Below are positions 47,012 to 55,381 of a DNA stretch of 64,000 nt, piece after piece. This DNA is from Modestobacter italicus. GTDB lineage: Bacteria; Actinomycetota; Actinomycetes; Mycobacteriales; Geodermatophilaceae. The translations under genes were made by a program, and so were the position numbers. The stretch covers positions 1,984,001 through 2,048,000 of the forward strand of contig NC_017955.1 of the NCBI RefSeq assembly GCF_000306785.1, read 5' to 3'. The notes below the pieces were generated by a model. It did not search any database, had not been told where the DNA came from, and saw only the letters and a list, made by a program, of their open reading frames with translations. Position 1 is the stretch's first letter; the number at the start of each line of letters is the position of its first letter.

Positions 47012-47922
47012 GGCAGCGGGTGCACATCGAGGGCCGGCAGCTGGAGGTCTCCAACCTGGACAAGGTGCTGTTCCCGGAGGTGTCGTTCACCAAGGCGCAG
47101 GTCATCGACTACTACGTGCGGATCGCGCCGGTGCTGCTGCCGCACGTCGCGCACCGGCCGGTCACCTTCACCCGGTGGCCGAACGGGGTCGACGGCCAGG
47201 CGTTCTTCGAGAAGAACAGCGCCCGGCACGCCCCGGACTGGGTGGCCTCGGTGACCGTCCCGACGCCCGGCTCGTCGCGGGGCCGGGAGACGCTGGACAT
47301 GGTGCTGCTGACCGCCGTCCCGGACCTGGTCTGGTCGGCGAACCTGGCCGCGCTGGAGGTGCACGTGCCGCAGTGGCAGGTGGACGACGAGGGCACGGCC
47401 CAGCTGCCGGACCTGCTGGTCCTCGACCTGGACCCCGGCCCGGGCACCGACGTCGTCGACTGCGCCCGGGTGGCGCACCGGCTGCGCGACCAGCTGGTCG
47501 CCGACGGGCTGGACCCGGTGGTGAAGACGTCGGGCTCGAAGGGGCTGCAGGTCTACGCGCCGATCCGCTGTGCCGACAAGGAGCACCCCAGCCGGTACGC
47601 CAAGCAGCTGGCGCAGCAGCTCTCCCGGGAGACCCCCGACAAGGTCGTCTGGCGGATGGAGAAGGCGCTGCGGCCGGGCAAGGTGCTGGTCGATTGGAGC
47701 CAGAACAACACCGCGAAGACGACCGTCGCCCCGTACTCGCTGCGCGCCCGCCCGTTCGCCACGGTCTCGACCCCGCTGCGGTGGGCCGAGGTCGACGCGC
47801 TGCGCGACGGCGGGGACGCCGAGCAGGTCCGGTTCCGCACCGACGACGTCCTGGCCCGGGTCGAGGAGCACGGCGACCTCTTCGACGTCGCCGCCCGCCG
47901 GCGCGCCGACCTCCCCGCCTGA
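47008..47922 (+). CDS. LigD polymerase domain protein (primase-polymerase)
   Basis: A 304-residue archaeo-eukaryotic-primase-type polymerase that fills gaps with ribo- or deoxyribonucleotides during end joining. It has SNLDKVLFPEVSFTKAQVID, RPVTFTRWPNGVDGQAFFEK, the metal Asp pair in LLVLDLDPGPG and a SQNNTAKTTVAPYSLRARP segment typical of LigD-Pol. The nucleotide-binding motif usually written SGxKGLH reads TSGSKGLQ, with Gln in place of His. The GTG at 47008 overlaps the ligase stop (GTGA). It completes the ku-ligD operon. Confidence 0.93.
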   Translation: MRQRVHIEGRQLEVSNLDKVLFPEVSFTKAQVIDYYVRIAPVLLPHVAHRPVTFTRWPNGVDGQAFFEKNSARHAPDWVASVTVPTPGSSRGRETLDMVLLTAVPDLVWSANLAALEVHVPQWQVDDEGTAQLPDLLVLDLDPGPGTDVVDCARVAHRLRDQLVADGLDPVVKTSGSKGLQVYAPIRCADKEHPSRYAKQLAQQLSRETPDKVVWRMEKALRPGKVLVDWSQNNTAKTTVAPYSLRARPFATVSTPLRWAEVDALRDGGDAEQVRFRTDDVLARVEEHGDLFDVAARRRADLPA

Positions 47923-47984
47923 CCTGCTCCCGCCTTCGGTGGTCGCTCGGCGCTCGCGTCCCAGACGCTGGGACGTCACCGGCT

Positions 47985-48009
47985 GTTGATTTGACTGAGT
48001 CAAGACAAC
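47985..48009. promoter_or_regulatory. FurA-type operator
   Basis: A 25-base near-palindrome centred on TTGACTGAGTCAA (47991-48003, perfect around its central G) with outer GTTG/CAAC arms. It is the only AT-rich patch here and ends 18 bases before the furA start. It resembles the furA boxes of mycobacteria (TTGACT half sites). It probably overlaps the promoter, giving autorepression of furA-catalase. Confidence 0.65.
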
Positions 48010-48027
48010 GGGGTTGAGTCGTCGGTG

Positions 48028-48519
48028 ATGGAGACGGCCTGGGACGAGCAGCTGAGGACGGCGGGGCTCCGTGTCACGCGGCCCCGGTTGTCCGTGCTGG
48101 GGGTCCTCGCCGAGCACCCCCACGTCGACGCCGAGACCATCGCCACCGCCGCCCGCGTCGTGCACCCGTCGATCTCGCCGCAGGCGGTCTACGGCGTGCT
48201 CAAGGCGCTGGTCGGTGGCGGGCTCGCCCGCCGCATCGAGCCGGCCGGTGGGCCGGCGCTGTACGAGCTGCGGGTCGGCGACAACCACCACCACCTGGTC
48301 TGCCGGGAGTGCGGGCTGGTCGCCGACGTCGACTGCGTCGTGGGGGCGGCCCCGTGCCTGGCCCCCTCGGACGCGGCGGGGTTCGCCGTCGACGAGGCGG
48401 AGGTCGTCTTCTGGGGGCTCTGCGCGGACTGCCAGCGGTCAGGGGCCGTCGCGCGCAGGCAGCACGGGTACGGAACAGGCAGTACCAGCAGTTCGATCCG
48501 AGGAGGAGTTCGCGCATGA
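48028..48519 (+). CDS. furA: Fur-family regulator (FurA/CatR-like)
   Basis: A 163-residue Fur-family repressor. The winged HTH ([40 protein letters not shown]) is followed by the dimerisation domain with metal ligands in [13 protein letters not shown] and GLCADCQ; the CxxC pairs would form a structural zinc site. Position directly before a catalase gene, with stop and start overlapping as ATGA, marks it as a peroxide sensor of the FurA/CatR type rather than an iron regulator. ATG 48028 or the GTG three bases earlier is the start. Confidence 0.92.
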   Translation: METAWDEQLRTAGLRVTRPRLSVLGVLAEHPHVDAETIATAARVVHPSISPQAVYGVLKALVGGGLARRIEPAGGPALYELRVGDNHHHLVCRECGLVADVDCVVGAAPCLAPSDAAGFAVDEAEVVFWGLCADCQRSGAVARRQHGYGTGSTSSSIRGGVRA

Positions 48520-50180
48520 CCGACGTCGCATCGCAGGGACCGGCGGCCAGTGAGGCCGACCGGCCGGTCCTGACCAACCGTCAGGGCCACCCGGTCTACG
48601 ACAACCAGAACCAGCGCACCGTGGGTGCCCGTGGCCCCGCCACGCTGGAGAACTACCAGTTCCTCGAGAAGATCAGCCACTTCGACCGGGAGCGGATCCC
48701 CGAGCGCGTCGTGCACGCCCGCGGCGCCACCGCCTTCGGTGTCTTCGTGGCCGACGGCACCGTCGGCGACGAGCCGGTCGCGAAGTACACCCGCGCCAAG
48801 CTGTTCCAGGAGAAGGGCAAGGAGACCCCGGTCGCCCTGCGCTTCTCCACCGTCGCCGGTGGCCGGGACTCCTCCGAGGCCGCCCGCGACCCGCGCGGCT
48901 TCGCGGTGAAGTTCTACACCGAGGACGGCAACTGGGACCTCGTCGGCAACAACCTGGGTGTCTTCTTCATCCGGGACGCCATCAAGTTCCCCGACTTCAT
49001 CCACTCGCAGAAGCCCGACCCGGTGACCTTCGAGCGCCAGGTCGCCAACCGGGTCTTCGACTTCTGGTCGCAGACGCCCGAGGCGCTGCACATGATGACG
49101 CTGGTCCTCAGCCCCCGCGGCCTGCCGGCGAGCTACCGGTTCATGCAGGGCTTCGGCGTGAACACCTACAAGTGGGTCAACGCCCAGGGCGAGTCCCAGC
49201 TGGTCAAGTACCACTGGCTGCCCAAGCAGGGGCTGAAGTCCTGGACCGACGCGGACGCCGCGGTCGCCCAGGGCCGTGAGCTCGGCGTGCACACCAAGGA
49301 CCTCTACGAGGCCATCGAGCGCGGCGACTTCCCCAGCTGGGACCTGCACGTCCAGCTGATGGACGACCACGAGCACCCCGAGCTGGACTTCGACCCGCTG
49401 GACGACACCAAGGTGTGGCCGGAGAACGAGTTCCCGCTGCGCAAGGTCGGCACGCTGACCCTGAACCGCACGCCGGTGGACTTCTTCACCGAGAGCGAGC
49501 AGATCGCCTTCGGCACCGGTGTGCTGGTCGACGGCCTGGACTTCTCCGACGACAAGATGCTGGTCGGCCGGACGTTCTCCTACTCCGACACCCAGCGCTA
49601 CCGGGTGGGGCCGAACTACCTGCAGCTGCCGGTGAACGCCCCCCGGACCCGGGTGGCCACCAACCAGCGCGACGGGCAGATGGCCTACGGCGTGGACCGC
49701 GCCGAGGGCACCAACCCGCACGTGAATTACGAGCCCTCGATCACCGGCGGCCTGCGTGAGGCGCAGTACCCGACGCACGACGAGCAGGGCCCGGAGATCA
49801 CCGGCCGGCTCACCCGCAAGCGGATCCCGCGCACCGACGACTACACGCAGGCCGGCCAGCGGTACCTGCTGTCGGAGCAGTGGGAGAAAGACGACCTCGT
49901 CGCCAACCTGATCGGCAACCTGTCGCAGTGCGACCGGCCCATCCAGGAGCGGATGATGTGGCACCTCTTCATGGTCGAGGACGAGCTCGGCCAGCGGGTC
50001 GGCGAGGGCCTGGGCATCAGCGCCGACGACGTCCGGGGGTTGTCTCCGCTGCAGACCCAGACGCTCACCGAGGCGGAGCTGCAGCGCGCGGCCAACCTGG
50101 GCAAGAACGGCCCGCGTGACGTCACCGGCCTGGTCATGACGCACTGCGTGCCGAACGAGCACGTCGTCCTGGCTCAGTGA
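48516..50180 (+). CDS. katA: haem catalase (clade 3-like)
   Basis: A 554-residue monofunctional catalase that dismutates hydrogen peroxide. The distal His lies in [12 protein letters not shown], the distal Asn in [40 protein letters not shown] is the usual loop, and the proximal haem ligand Tyr is in [16 protein letters not shown]. The C-terminal ~70 residues form a short helical extension. GAGGAGGAG sits at good spacing before ATG 48516. Coupled to furA, and followed by a strong hairpin. Cytoplasmic. Confidence 0.96.
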   Translation: MTDVASQGPAASEADRPVLTNRQGHPVYDNQNQRTVGARGPATLENYQFLEKISHFDRERIPERVVHARGATAFGVFVADGTVGDEPVAKYTRAKLFQEKGKETPVALRFSTVAGGRDSSEAARDPRGFAVKFYTEDGNWDLVGNNLGVFFIRDAIKFPDFIHSQKPDPVTFERQVANRVFDFWSQTPEALHMMTLVLSPRGLPASYRFMQGFGVNTYKWVNAQGESQLVKYHWLPKQGLKSWTDADAAVAQGRELGVHTKDLYEAIERGDFPSWDLHVQLMDDHEHPELDFDPLDDTKVWPENEFPLRKVGTLTLNRTPVDFFTESEQIAFGTGVLVDGLDFSDDKMLVGRTFSYSDTQRYRVGPNYLQLPVNAPRTRVATNQRDGQMAYGVDRAEGTNPHVNYEPSITGGLREAQYPTHDEQGPEITGRLTRKRIPRTDDYTQAGQRYLLSEQWEKDDLVANLIGNLSQCDRPIQERMMWHLFMVEDELGQRVGEGLGISADDVRGLSPLQTQTLTEAELQRAANLGKNGPRDVTGLVMTHCVPNEHVVLAQ

Positions 50181-50213
50181 GCCAGCGGGGCTGAAGCCCC
50201 ACCGCGACACCCG

Positions 50214-50250
50214 CTGCGGGCCGCGACCGGACTCCGGTCGCGGCCCGCAG
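50214..50250. terminator. 17-bp perfect hairpin, bidirectional terminator
   Basis: Perfect 17-base arms (50214-50230 and 50234-50250) with the loop ACT, between the convergent stops of catalase (50180) and flavohaemoglobin (50265). Confidence 0.85.
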
Positions 50251-50264
50251 TGCTGTCCGGGGTG

Positions 50265-51512
50265 TCAGCGGGCGGGCACCCGGTGCGCGTCCGGCGCGGG
50301 CTCGGTCGCCAGGTCGGCCTGCCACAGGTCGGGGCCGAAGACCTCGTACTGGATGTCGCGGGCCGGCACGCCCCGCTCCAGCAGGGCGTTGCGCACCGAG
50401 CGCATGAACGGCAGCGGACCGCAGAGGTAGAACGCCGCCCCCTCGGGCAGGGCGACGTCGTCGAGGTCCATCGTCCCGGCGTGCACCCCGTCGACCGGCA
50501 GCCCGGTGCGCGCCCCGCGCTCGTACCAGACGTGCATGGTGGAGTGCGGCAACCGGGAGACGTCACCGAAGACCTGGTCCCGGAGCGCGAAGGACGCCTC
50601 GTCCACGTCGGCGTGCAGCAGGGTGATCGGCAGCCGGGAGCGAGCCGCGGTGAGGTGCGAGAGCATGCCGGCCATCGGGGTGATGCCGATCCCGGCGCTG
50701 GCGAACACCACCGGGCGACCGGAGTCGTCGAGCACGACGTCGCCGAAGGGCAGCGACAGGGTCAGCACGTCACCCACCTGCACCCGGTCGCACAGCAGGG
50801 TGGAGACCTCACCGTCGGGCCGGTCGCCGCCGCGGACCCGCTTGACGGAGAACTGCCGGTGCTCGCCGTCGTCGGCGCGGGTGAGGCTGTACTGCCGCGG
50901 CTGGTGCACGCCGTCGGGCAGCTGCACCTTCACCGTGACGTACTGGCCCGGCAGCGACGTCTTCACCAGCCGGTCGTCGGTGCGCCGGACCCGGAAGGTG
51001 GTGACGTCGTCGGTCTCGGCGAGCTTCTGGATGACCTCCCACTCCCGCCAGACCGTCTCCGGCCGGACCCCGCGGGAGCTGTACAGCCCGCGCTCCATGT
51101 TGATCAGCGCGTAGGCCATCAGCCAGTAGACCTCGTCCCAGGCCTCGGCCACGGCCGGGGTCACCGCGTCGCCCAGCACGTCGACGATGGCCCAGAAGAG
51201 GTGCTCGTGCACGACCTCGTACTGGGCCGGGGTGATCCCCAGCGAGGCGTGCTTGTGCGCGATCCGGGCCAGCAGGTGCTCGGGGACCTGCTCGGGGCTC
51301 TCCAGCAGCCCGTTGGCGAACACCGCGACGGAGCCGGCCAGCGCCACCTGCTGGGTGCCCTCGGCCTGGTTGCCCCGGTTGAAGGTGCCGTCCAGCAGCT
51401 CCGGGTGGGCGTCGAACAGGTGGGCGTAGAAGCGTCGGGCGATCTCCTCGATGTTGTCGCCGACGACGGGCAGGGTGGCCTCGATGACCGGACGTGATCG
51501 ATCGGACAGCAT
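50265..51512 (-). CDS. hmp: flavohaemoglobin, nitric oxide dioxygenase
   Basis: A 415-residue flavohaemoprotein converting NO and O2 to nitrate. The globin domain (1-140) has the proximal His in IAHKHASLGI and the usual start VIEATLPVVGDNIEEIARRF. The FAD domain has QPRQYSLTRA, and the NAD(P)H domain has FASAGIGITPMAGML and ends CGPLPFMRSVRNAL. CGGAGGAGCG precedes ATG 51512. It is a single gene convergent with the catalase; no NsrR-type box is evident in the 130-base upstream gap. Confidence 0.95.
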   Translation of the reverse strand: MLSDRSRPVIEATLPVVGDNIEEIARRFYAHLFDAHPELLDGTFNRGNQAEGTQQVALAGSVAVFANGLLESPEQVPEHLLARIAHKHASLGITPAQYEVVHEHLFWAIVDVLGDAVTPAVAEAWDEVYWLMAYALINMERGLYSSRGVRPETVWREWEVIQKLAETDDVTTFRVRRTDDRLVKTSLPGQYVTVKVQLPDGVHQPRQYSLTRADDGEHRQFSVKRVRGGDRPDGEVSTLLCDRVQVGDVLTLSLPFGDVVLDDSGRPVVFASAGIGITPMAGMLSHLTAARSRLPITLLHADVDEASFALRDQVFGDVSRLPHSTMHVWYERGARTGLPVDGVHAGTMDLDDVALPEGAAFYLCGPLPFMRSVRNALLERGVPARDIQYEVFGPDLWQADLATEPAPDAHRVPAR

Positions 51513-51642
51513 GGGTCGCTCCTCCGGAGGTCGACTGTTCCGTTCCCCGCCCGGCTCGACCGGACAGGGTGACCAGCGTCTCACCCAGCGCGCGGACGAC
51601 GGCAGTCCCGCCGGGCCCCCGGCAGCCTCGACACTGGGGCCC

Positions 51643-51939
51643 GTGGACCCGGACGTGCAGCTGCTGCTCACCGCCGCCGACCGGCTGGAGGAGCTCGCCG
51701 CCCGCACGACCGGCGGCCGCTGGACCGTCCGCGGGCTGCTCGCCTCACGCCCGGAGGTGGTCGCCGTGCACGTCGACGGCGGCTCGGAGCACGTGGCCGA
51801 GGCGCGGGCCCGGACCGCGGAGTGGATCCGCACGCTGTCCCCGGCGGTCGCCGGCCCGCTCGCGGGCTGGCTGCGGGCCGCGGCACGGCCGCCGGTGGAC
51901 CCGCACGCGCTCGCCGTCGCGCGCGAGCTGCTCGGCTGA
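51643..51939 (+). CDS. small hypothetical protein
   Basis: A 98-residue mostly helical protein (VQLLLTAADRLEELAARTTG, ARARTAEWIRTLSPAVAGPL, HALAVARELLG). It has no recognised domain or export signal. A His/Asp-containing middle (VVAVHVDGGSEHVAEA) and two Trp (GRWTVRGLL, AEWIRTL) are the only marks. There is no ribosome binding site; GACACT ends 7 bases before the GTG, consistent with a leaderless message. Followed 33 bases later by the NTF2-like gene. Confidence 0.65.
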   Translation: MDPDVQLLLTAADRLEELAARTTGGRWTVRGLLASRPEVVAVHVDGGSEHVAEARARTAEWIRTLSPAVAGPLAGWLRAAARPPVDPHALAVARELLG

Positions 51940-51960
51940 CCGACCCGTCCGCCGGCTCGG

Positions 51961-51966
51961 TACGGT
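51961..51966 (+). promoter_or_regulatory. -10 element TACGGT, leaderless start
   Basis: TACGGT ends 6 bases before the GTG of the NTF2-like gene, with no ribosome binding site in between. The +1 would fall on or next to the start codon, suggesting a leaderless message. Confidence 0.4.
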
Positions 51967-51972
51967 CCCGCC

Positions 51973-52320
51973 GTGGACCGGATCGCCGCCCTGTACGAGG
52001 CCTTCACCAGCCGCGACATCGACGCCGTCGTGGCCCAGCTCGCCCCCGACGTGGACTGGCCCGACGCGATGCACGGCACCCGGGTGGTCGGTGCCGACGC
52101 CGTCCGGGCCTACTGGCTGGGCCAGTGGGAGGTGGTCGACCTGGCCGTGACGCCCCGCCGGGTGCGGGAGCTGCCCGACGGCCGGGTCGAGGTGCTGGTC
52201 GAGCAGGTCGTCCGGGACTCCGACGGCGACCTGCTCAGCCACGCGTTCGTCCTGCACACCTACACCGTCGACGGCTCGGGGGTCCGCCGGATGGACGTCG
52301 GCGACCCGCAGAGCGTCTGA
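51973..52320 (+). CDS. NTF2-like / SnoaL-like protein
   Basis: A 115-residue protein of the NTF2-like fold: ALYEAFTSRDIDAVVAQLAP, VDWPDAMHGTRVVGADAVRA, YWLGQWEVVDLAVTPRRV. Such cone-shaped domains bind small hydrophobic ligands or act as isomerases; the PD near WPDAMHG is a common motif, but no catalytic role can be assigned. The GTG at 51973 is preceded by TACGGT and lacks a ribosome binding site. Convergent with the PAC2 gene, 7 bases apart. Confidence 0.8.
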   Translation: MDRIAALYEAFTSRDIDAVVAQLAPDVDWPDAMHGTRVVGADAVRAYWLGQWEVVDLAVTPRRVRELPDGRVEVLVEQVVRDSDGDLLSHAFVLHTYTVDGSGVRRMDVGDPQSV

Positions 52321-52327
52321 GGGCGCG

Positions 52328-53278
52328 TTACTCGGGCCGGTCGCCGTCCTGCTCGGCCAGGAACTGCTCGATCTGCGCCCCGAGCTCCTCGCCGCTGGGC
52401 ATCTCCCCGCCGAAGCCGAGCAGGCCGGTGTCGTCGCGGGCGGCGGTGAAGGAGTCGAACTGCTCCTCCAGCGCGGCGACGACGGCGGTGTTCTCGCTGG
52501 ACCGGCCGATCTGCTCGTCGACCTCGGTGCGGTTGGCCTCGGCGGCCTCGCGCAACGTCTCGGTCGGCACGTGCAGCCCGGTCAGCGTCTCCAGGTGCTC
52601 CAGCAGGGTGAGCGAGGCGGCCGGGTAGGTGGCCTGGGCCAGGTAGTGCGGCACGTGCGCGGCGACTCCGAGGGCGTCCACCCCGGCCTCGCCGAGCCGC
52701 AGCTCGAGCAGCGCGCCCACGCTGCCGGGGATGCGCATCTCGCCCCAGTAGACCGGGTAGGACTCGATGAGCTGGCGGCGCGTGGCGTGCGCGGTGACGG
52801 TGACCGGCCGGGTGTGCGGCACCGGCATGGGGATCGCGTGCAGGGCCACCACCGAGGTCACCCCCAGCCGGTCGACGAGCTGCTGGACCGCGGCGATGAA
52901 CCGCTCCCAGGCGAAGTCCGGCTCGGCGCCGTGCAGCAGCAGGAACGGGGTGCCGCCGTCGTCCTCCAGCGCCCACAGCCCGATCTCGGGGGCGACCACC
53001 GACTCGTACCGGTCGCCGCTGAACACCATCCGGGGGCGGTGCCCGCGGTAGTCGACCAGCGCGTCGACGTCGAACCGGGCGATCAGCGTCGCCGGCAGGG
53101 CGTCGAGCAGGTGCGCGCCGGCCAGGGCGCCGGCGTGGGCGGCGTCGAACTCACCGGCCAGGTCGTGGACGAGGACCAGCCCGGCGCGCTCCTCGGGCGA
53201 CGAGACCGCCGCCTCGCGGGCGAGGAGCGGCTCGGCGTCGGGGAGCACCTCGACGAGATCCTCCGGTCGCTGCGGCAC
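52328..53278 (-). CDS. PAC2 family protein
   Basis: A 316-residue protein of the PAC2 family (proteasome-assembly-chaperone-2-like fold), common in actinobacteria that carry a proteasome. It shows LVLVHDLAGEFDAAHAGALA, ARFDVDALVDYRGHRPRM, LLLHGAEPDFAWERFI, VVALHAIPMPVPHTRPV and VPHYLAQATYPAASL, followed by a Glu-rich helical C-terminus. A proteasome chaperone role is not shown for bacterial members. The GTG at 53278 has GGGAGG at 8 bases; the ATG at 53341 is in frame but overlaps no better site. It lies 31 bases after the AI-2E-type transporter gene. Confidence 0.85.
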   Translation of the reverse strand: MPQRPEDLVEVLPDAEPLLAREAAVSSPEERAGLVLVHDLAGEFDAAHAGALAGAHLLDALPATLIARFDVDALVDYRGHRPRMVFSGDRYESVVAPEIGLWALEDDGGTPFLLLHGAEPDFAWERFIAAVQQLVDRLGVTSVVALHAIPMPVPHTRPVTVTAHATRRQLIESYPVYWGEMRIPGSVGALLELRLGEAGVDALGVAAHVPHYLAQATYPAASLTLLEHLETLTGLHVPTETLREAAEANRTEVDEQIGRSSENTAVVAALEEQFDSFTAARDDTGLLGFGGEMPSGEELGAQIEQFLAEQDGDRPE

Positions 53279-53309
53279 GGCTCGGTCCTCCCAGGGGATC
53301 AGGGTCTTC

Positions 53310-54752
53310 TCACCGGTGAAGCCGCAGCCGGCGCCGGGCATTCCCGAGCAGCCCGCGACCGCCGGCCGCGACCTCGGCCGGGGTGGCGTCCTCGGACTCG
53401 GGGTTCACCGGCGGCTCGGCCTCCGCGGGCCGGCGCACCAGCTGGGCGCCGGAGGAGTCCCCGGTGAGCTGGTGGGTGGTGCCGTCCGGGCCGACCTCCG
53501 GCGTGAGGCCGTCGAGCTGGTCGCGGCCGTACCGGTAGGCCACCGCGATCAGCGCCGCGACCGGCACCGAGAGGAAGGCGCCGATGATGCCGGCCAGGCT
53601 GCTGCCGGCGGTCACCGCGAGGATGACCACCGCCGCGTGCAGGTTCAGGCCGCGCCCCTGGATGATCGGCTGCAGGACGTTGCCCTCGAGCTGCTGCACC
53701 AGCAGCACGATGACCAGGATCCAGATCGCCGTCGTGACCCCGTTGCTCACCAGCGCGATGAGCACGGCGAACGCGCCGGCGACGAACGCACCGATGATCG
53801 GGATGAACGCGCCGAAGAAGGTCAGCACCGCCAGCGGCAGCACCAGCGGCACGTCGAAGACGAGCAGCCCGAGCCCGATGAAGAACGCGTCGACGAAGCC
53901 GACCAGCGCCTGCTGGCGGATGAACTCCGACAGCGTCGTCCAGGCCTTGCCGGAGAGCGCGGCCACGTGCGGCGCGGCCCGCGGCCCGGTCTGGGCGGCC
54001 AGCCACGGCGTCCACTTGGGGCCGTCCTTGAGGAAGAAGAAGGCCAGCACCAGCGCCAGGACCAGGTTGACCAGCGCGTTGCCGATCGTGGTCGCGGTGG
54101 TGACCGCGTAGCCGGCGATGTTCTGGGCGTTGCTCTGCACAGTGTTGATCACCGAGTCGACGGCGTTGCCGACCTGCTCGTCGCCCAGGTTGAACGGCGG
54201 ACCGGCCAGGTACTCCTGGACCTGCTGCAGGCCGCCGGTCACGCCGTCGGCGAGCTCCTCGACCTGGCCGACGACCTGCGGCGCGATCACCGCGATGATG
54301 CCGCCGATCGCGGCGAGGAAGACCAGCAGCACCGTCGCCGACGCCAGCGCCGGGGGCCAGTGGTGCTTGCGGAGGAACCGGGTGGCCGGCCACAGCACGG
54401 TGGTGAACAGCAGCCCGAGGACGACGGGGAGCAGGACGACCCACAGCTTGCCGAAGACGTAGCCGAGGATCACCAGGGCGATCACGATCAGGATCAGCTG
54501 GGCCGAGGCGATCGCGACGCTGCGGGTGGCCGCCGCCATGCGCTGGGAGCGCTGGGGACCCGGGACGGGTGCCCGGGTGCCGACGTTCTCGCTCTCGTCG
54601 GTCGGGCGGGTGTCGTCGGGGCCGACGGACGTCGCGCCGCTGGCCCCGGTCGTCGGGGAGGGGGCGGCGGGCGGGGCGTCGGCCGTCGGAGAGGCCCCGG
54701 CCGTCGGGCGGTCGGCGGCCGTGAGCGGCTCGGCGGAACGGTCGGCGGACAT
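53310..54752 (-). CDS. AI-2E/PerM family transporter
   Basis: A 480-residue membrane protein of the AI-2E exporter superfamily. An 80-residue Pro/Ser/Thr/Ala-rich N-terminal tail precedes about eight helices (ILIVIALVILGYVFGKLWVV; ASATVLLVFLAAIGGIIAVI; LVNLVLALVLAFFFLKDGP; LVLPLAVLTFFGAFIPIIGA; VILAVTAGSSLAGIIGAFLS). FFFLKDG and PIIGAFVAG are family signatures. The actual substrate in actinobacteria is unknown (autoinducer, sodium/proton exchange and other roles are described for relatives). ATG 54752. Confidence 0.88.
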   Translation of the reverse strand: MSADRSAEPLTAADRPTAGASPTADAPPAAPSPTTGASGATSVGPDDTRPTDESENVGTRAPVPGPQRSQRMAAATRSVAIASAQLILIVIALVILGYVFGKLWVVLLPVVLGLLFTTVLWPATRFLRKHHWPPALASATVLLVFLAAIGGIIAVIAPQVVGQVEELADGVTGGLQQVQEYLAGPPFNLGDEQVGNAVDSVINTVQSNAQNIAGYAVTTATTIGNALVNLVLALVLAFFFLKDGPKWTPWLAAQTGPRAAPHVAALSGKAWTTLSEFIRQQALVGFVDAFFIGLGLLVFDVPLVLPLAVLTFFGAFIPIIGAFVAGAFAVLIALVSNGVTTAIWILVIVLLVQQLEGNVLQPIIQGRGLNLHAAVVILAVTAGSSLAGIIGAFLSVPVAALIAVAYRYGRDQLDGLTPEVGPDGTTHQLTGDSSGAQLVRRPAEAEPPVNPESEDATPAEVAAGGRGLLGNARRRLRLHR

Positions 54753-54840
54753 GCGTTGATCCCAACACACAGCGGGCCAGCGCACCGGTCCACCGCGACC
54801 GTGGCGTGATCTCCGACCGGCCGCTGTCGGACCCGGGTCG

Positions 54841-54846
54841 TAGGTT
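54841..54846 (+). promoter_or_regulatory. -10 element TAGGTT, leaderless start
   Basis: TAGGTT ends 6 bases before the ATG of the PPOX-family gene. The stretch TAGGTTCACC also occurs upstream of fabG (near 33776). No ribosome binding site precedes the start. Confidence 0.45.
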
Positions 54847-54852
54847 CACCCC

Positions 54853-55317
54853 ATGCCAAGGACCGCCACCGCCGACCGGGTCGAGCGCGACGAGCTGCTC
54901 GCCTTCCTCCGTCCCCGGCACAAGGCCCTGCTGCTCACCCGCCGCAGCGACGGCTCGGCGCAGCTGTCCCCGGTCTCCTGCGGCGTCGACGAGCAGGGCC
55001 GGGTGGTGGTCTCCACCTACCCGCAGCGCGCCAAGGCGGTCAACGCGCGGCGCGACCCGCAGGTGTCGCTCTGCGTGCTCTCCGACGACTTCGACGGGCC
55101 CTGGGTGCAGGTCGACGGGCAGGCCGAGGTGCTCGACCTCCCCGAGGCCCTCGAGCCGCTGGTCGACTACTACCGCGCGATCAGCGGCGAGCACCCGGAC
55201 TGGGCGGAGTACCGCGCCGCCATGGCGCGGCAGGGCAAGTCGCTGCTGCGGGTGACCATCGAGCGCTGGGGCCCGGTCGCCACCGGCGGCTTCCCGCCCG
55301 AGCTCGCCGGCTCCTGA
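54853..55317 (+). CDS. PPOX-class F420/FMN-binding protein
   Basis: A 154-residue split-beta-barrel flavin/deazaflavin-binding protein of the pyridoxamine 5'-phosphate oxidase-like class. It has LLTRRSDGSAQLSPVSCGVD, VVVSTYPQRAKAVNARRDPQ, VSLCVLSDDFDGPWVQVDGQ and SLLRVTIERWGPVATGGFPP. The pattern R-x-KA-x-N-x-R-R-x-P is typical of actinobacterial F420-dependent members. Likely role: reduction of quinones or other small electrophiles. ATG 54853 probably starts a leaderless message. Confidence 0.85.
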   Translation: MPRTATADRVERDELLAFLRPRHKALLLTRRSDGSAQLSPVSCGVDEQGRVVVSTYPQRAKAVNARRDPQVSLCVLSDDFDGPWVQVDGQAEVLDLPEALEPLVDYYRAISGEHPDWAEYRAAMARQGKSLLRVTIERWGPVATGGFPPELAGS

Positions 55318-55328
55318 CCCCGCCGGTG

Positions 55329-55378
55329 CTTGCCAAGTCTGCAGGCTTGCTTTTGCCCCTGCAAGGTGCTGGACTTGC
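55329..55378 (+). repeat. CTTGC repeats upstream of SatD-like gene
   Basis: CTTGC occurs at 55329-55333, 55346-55350 and 55374-55378, with the inverse GCAAG at 55361-55365 and a CTTGCCAAG palindrome at 55329-55337. The cluster fills the promoter region of the SatD-like HTH gene and is less GC-rich than its surroundings. It probably contains the operator for that protein. Confidence 0.5.
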
Positions 55379-55381
55379 GGA

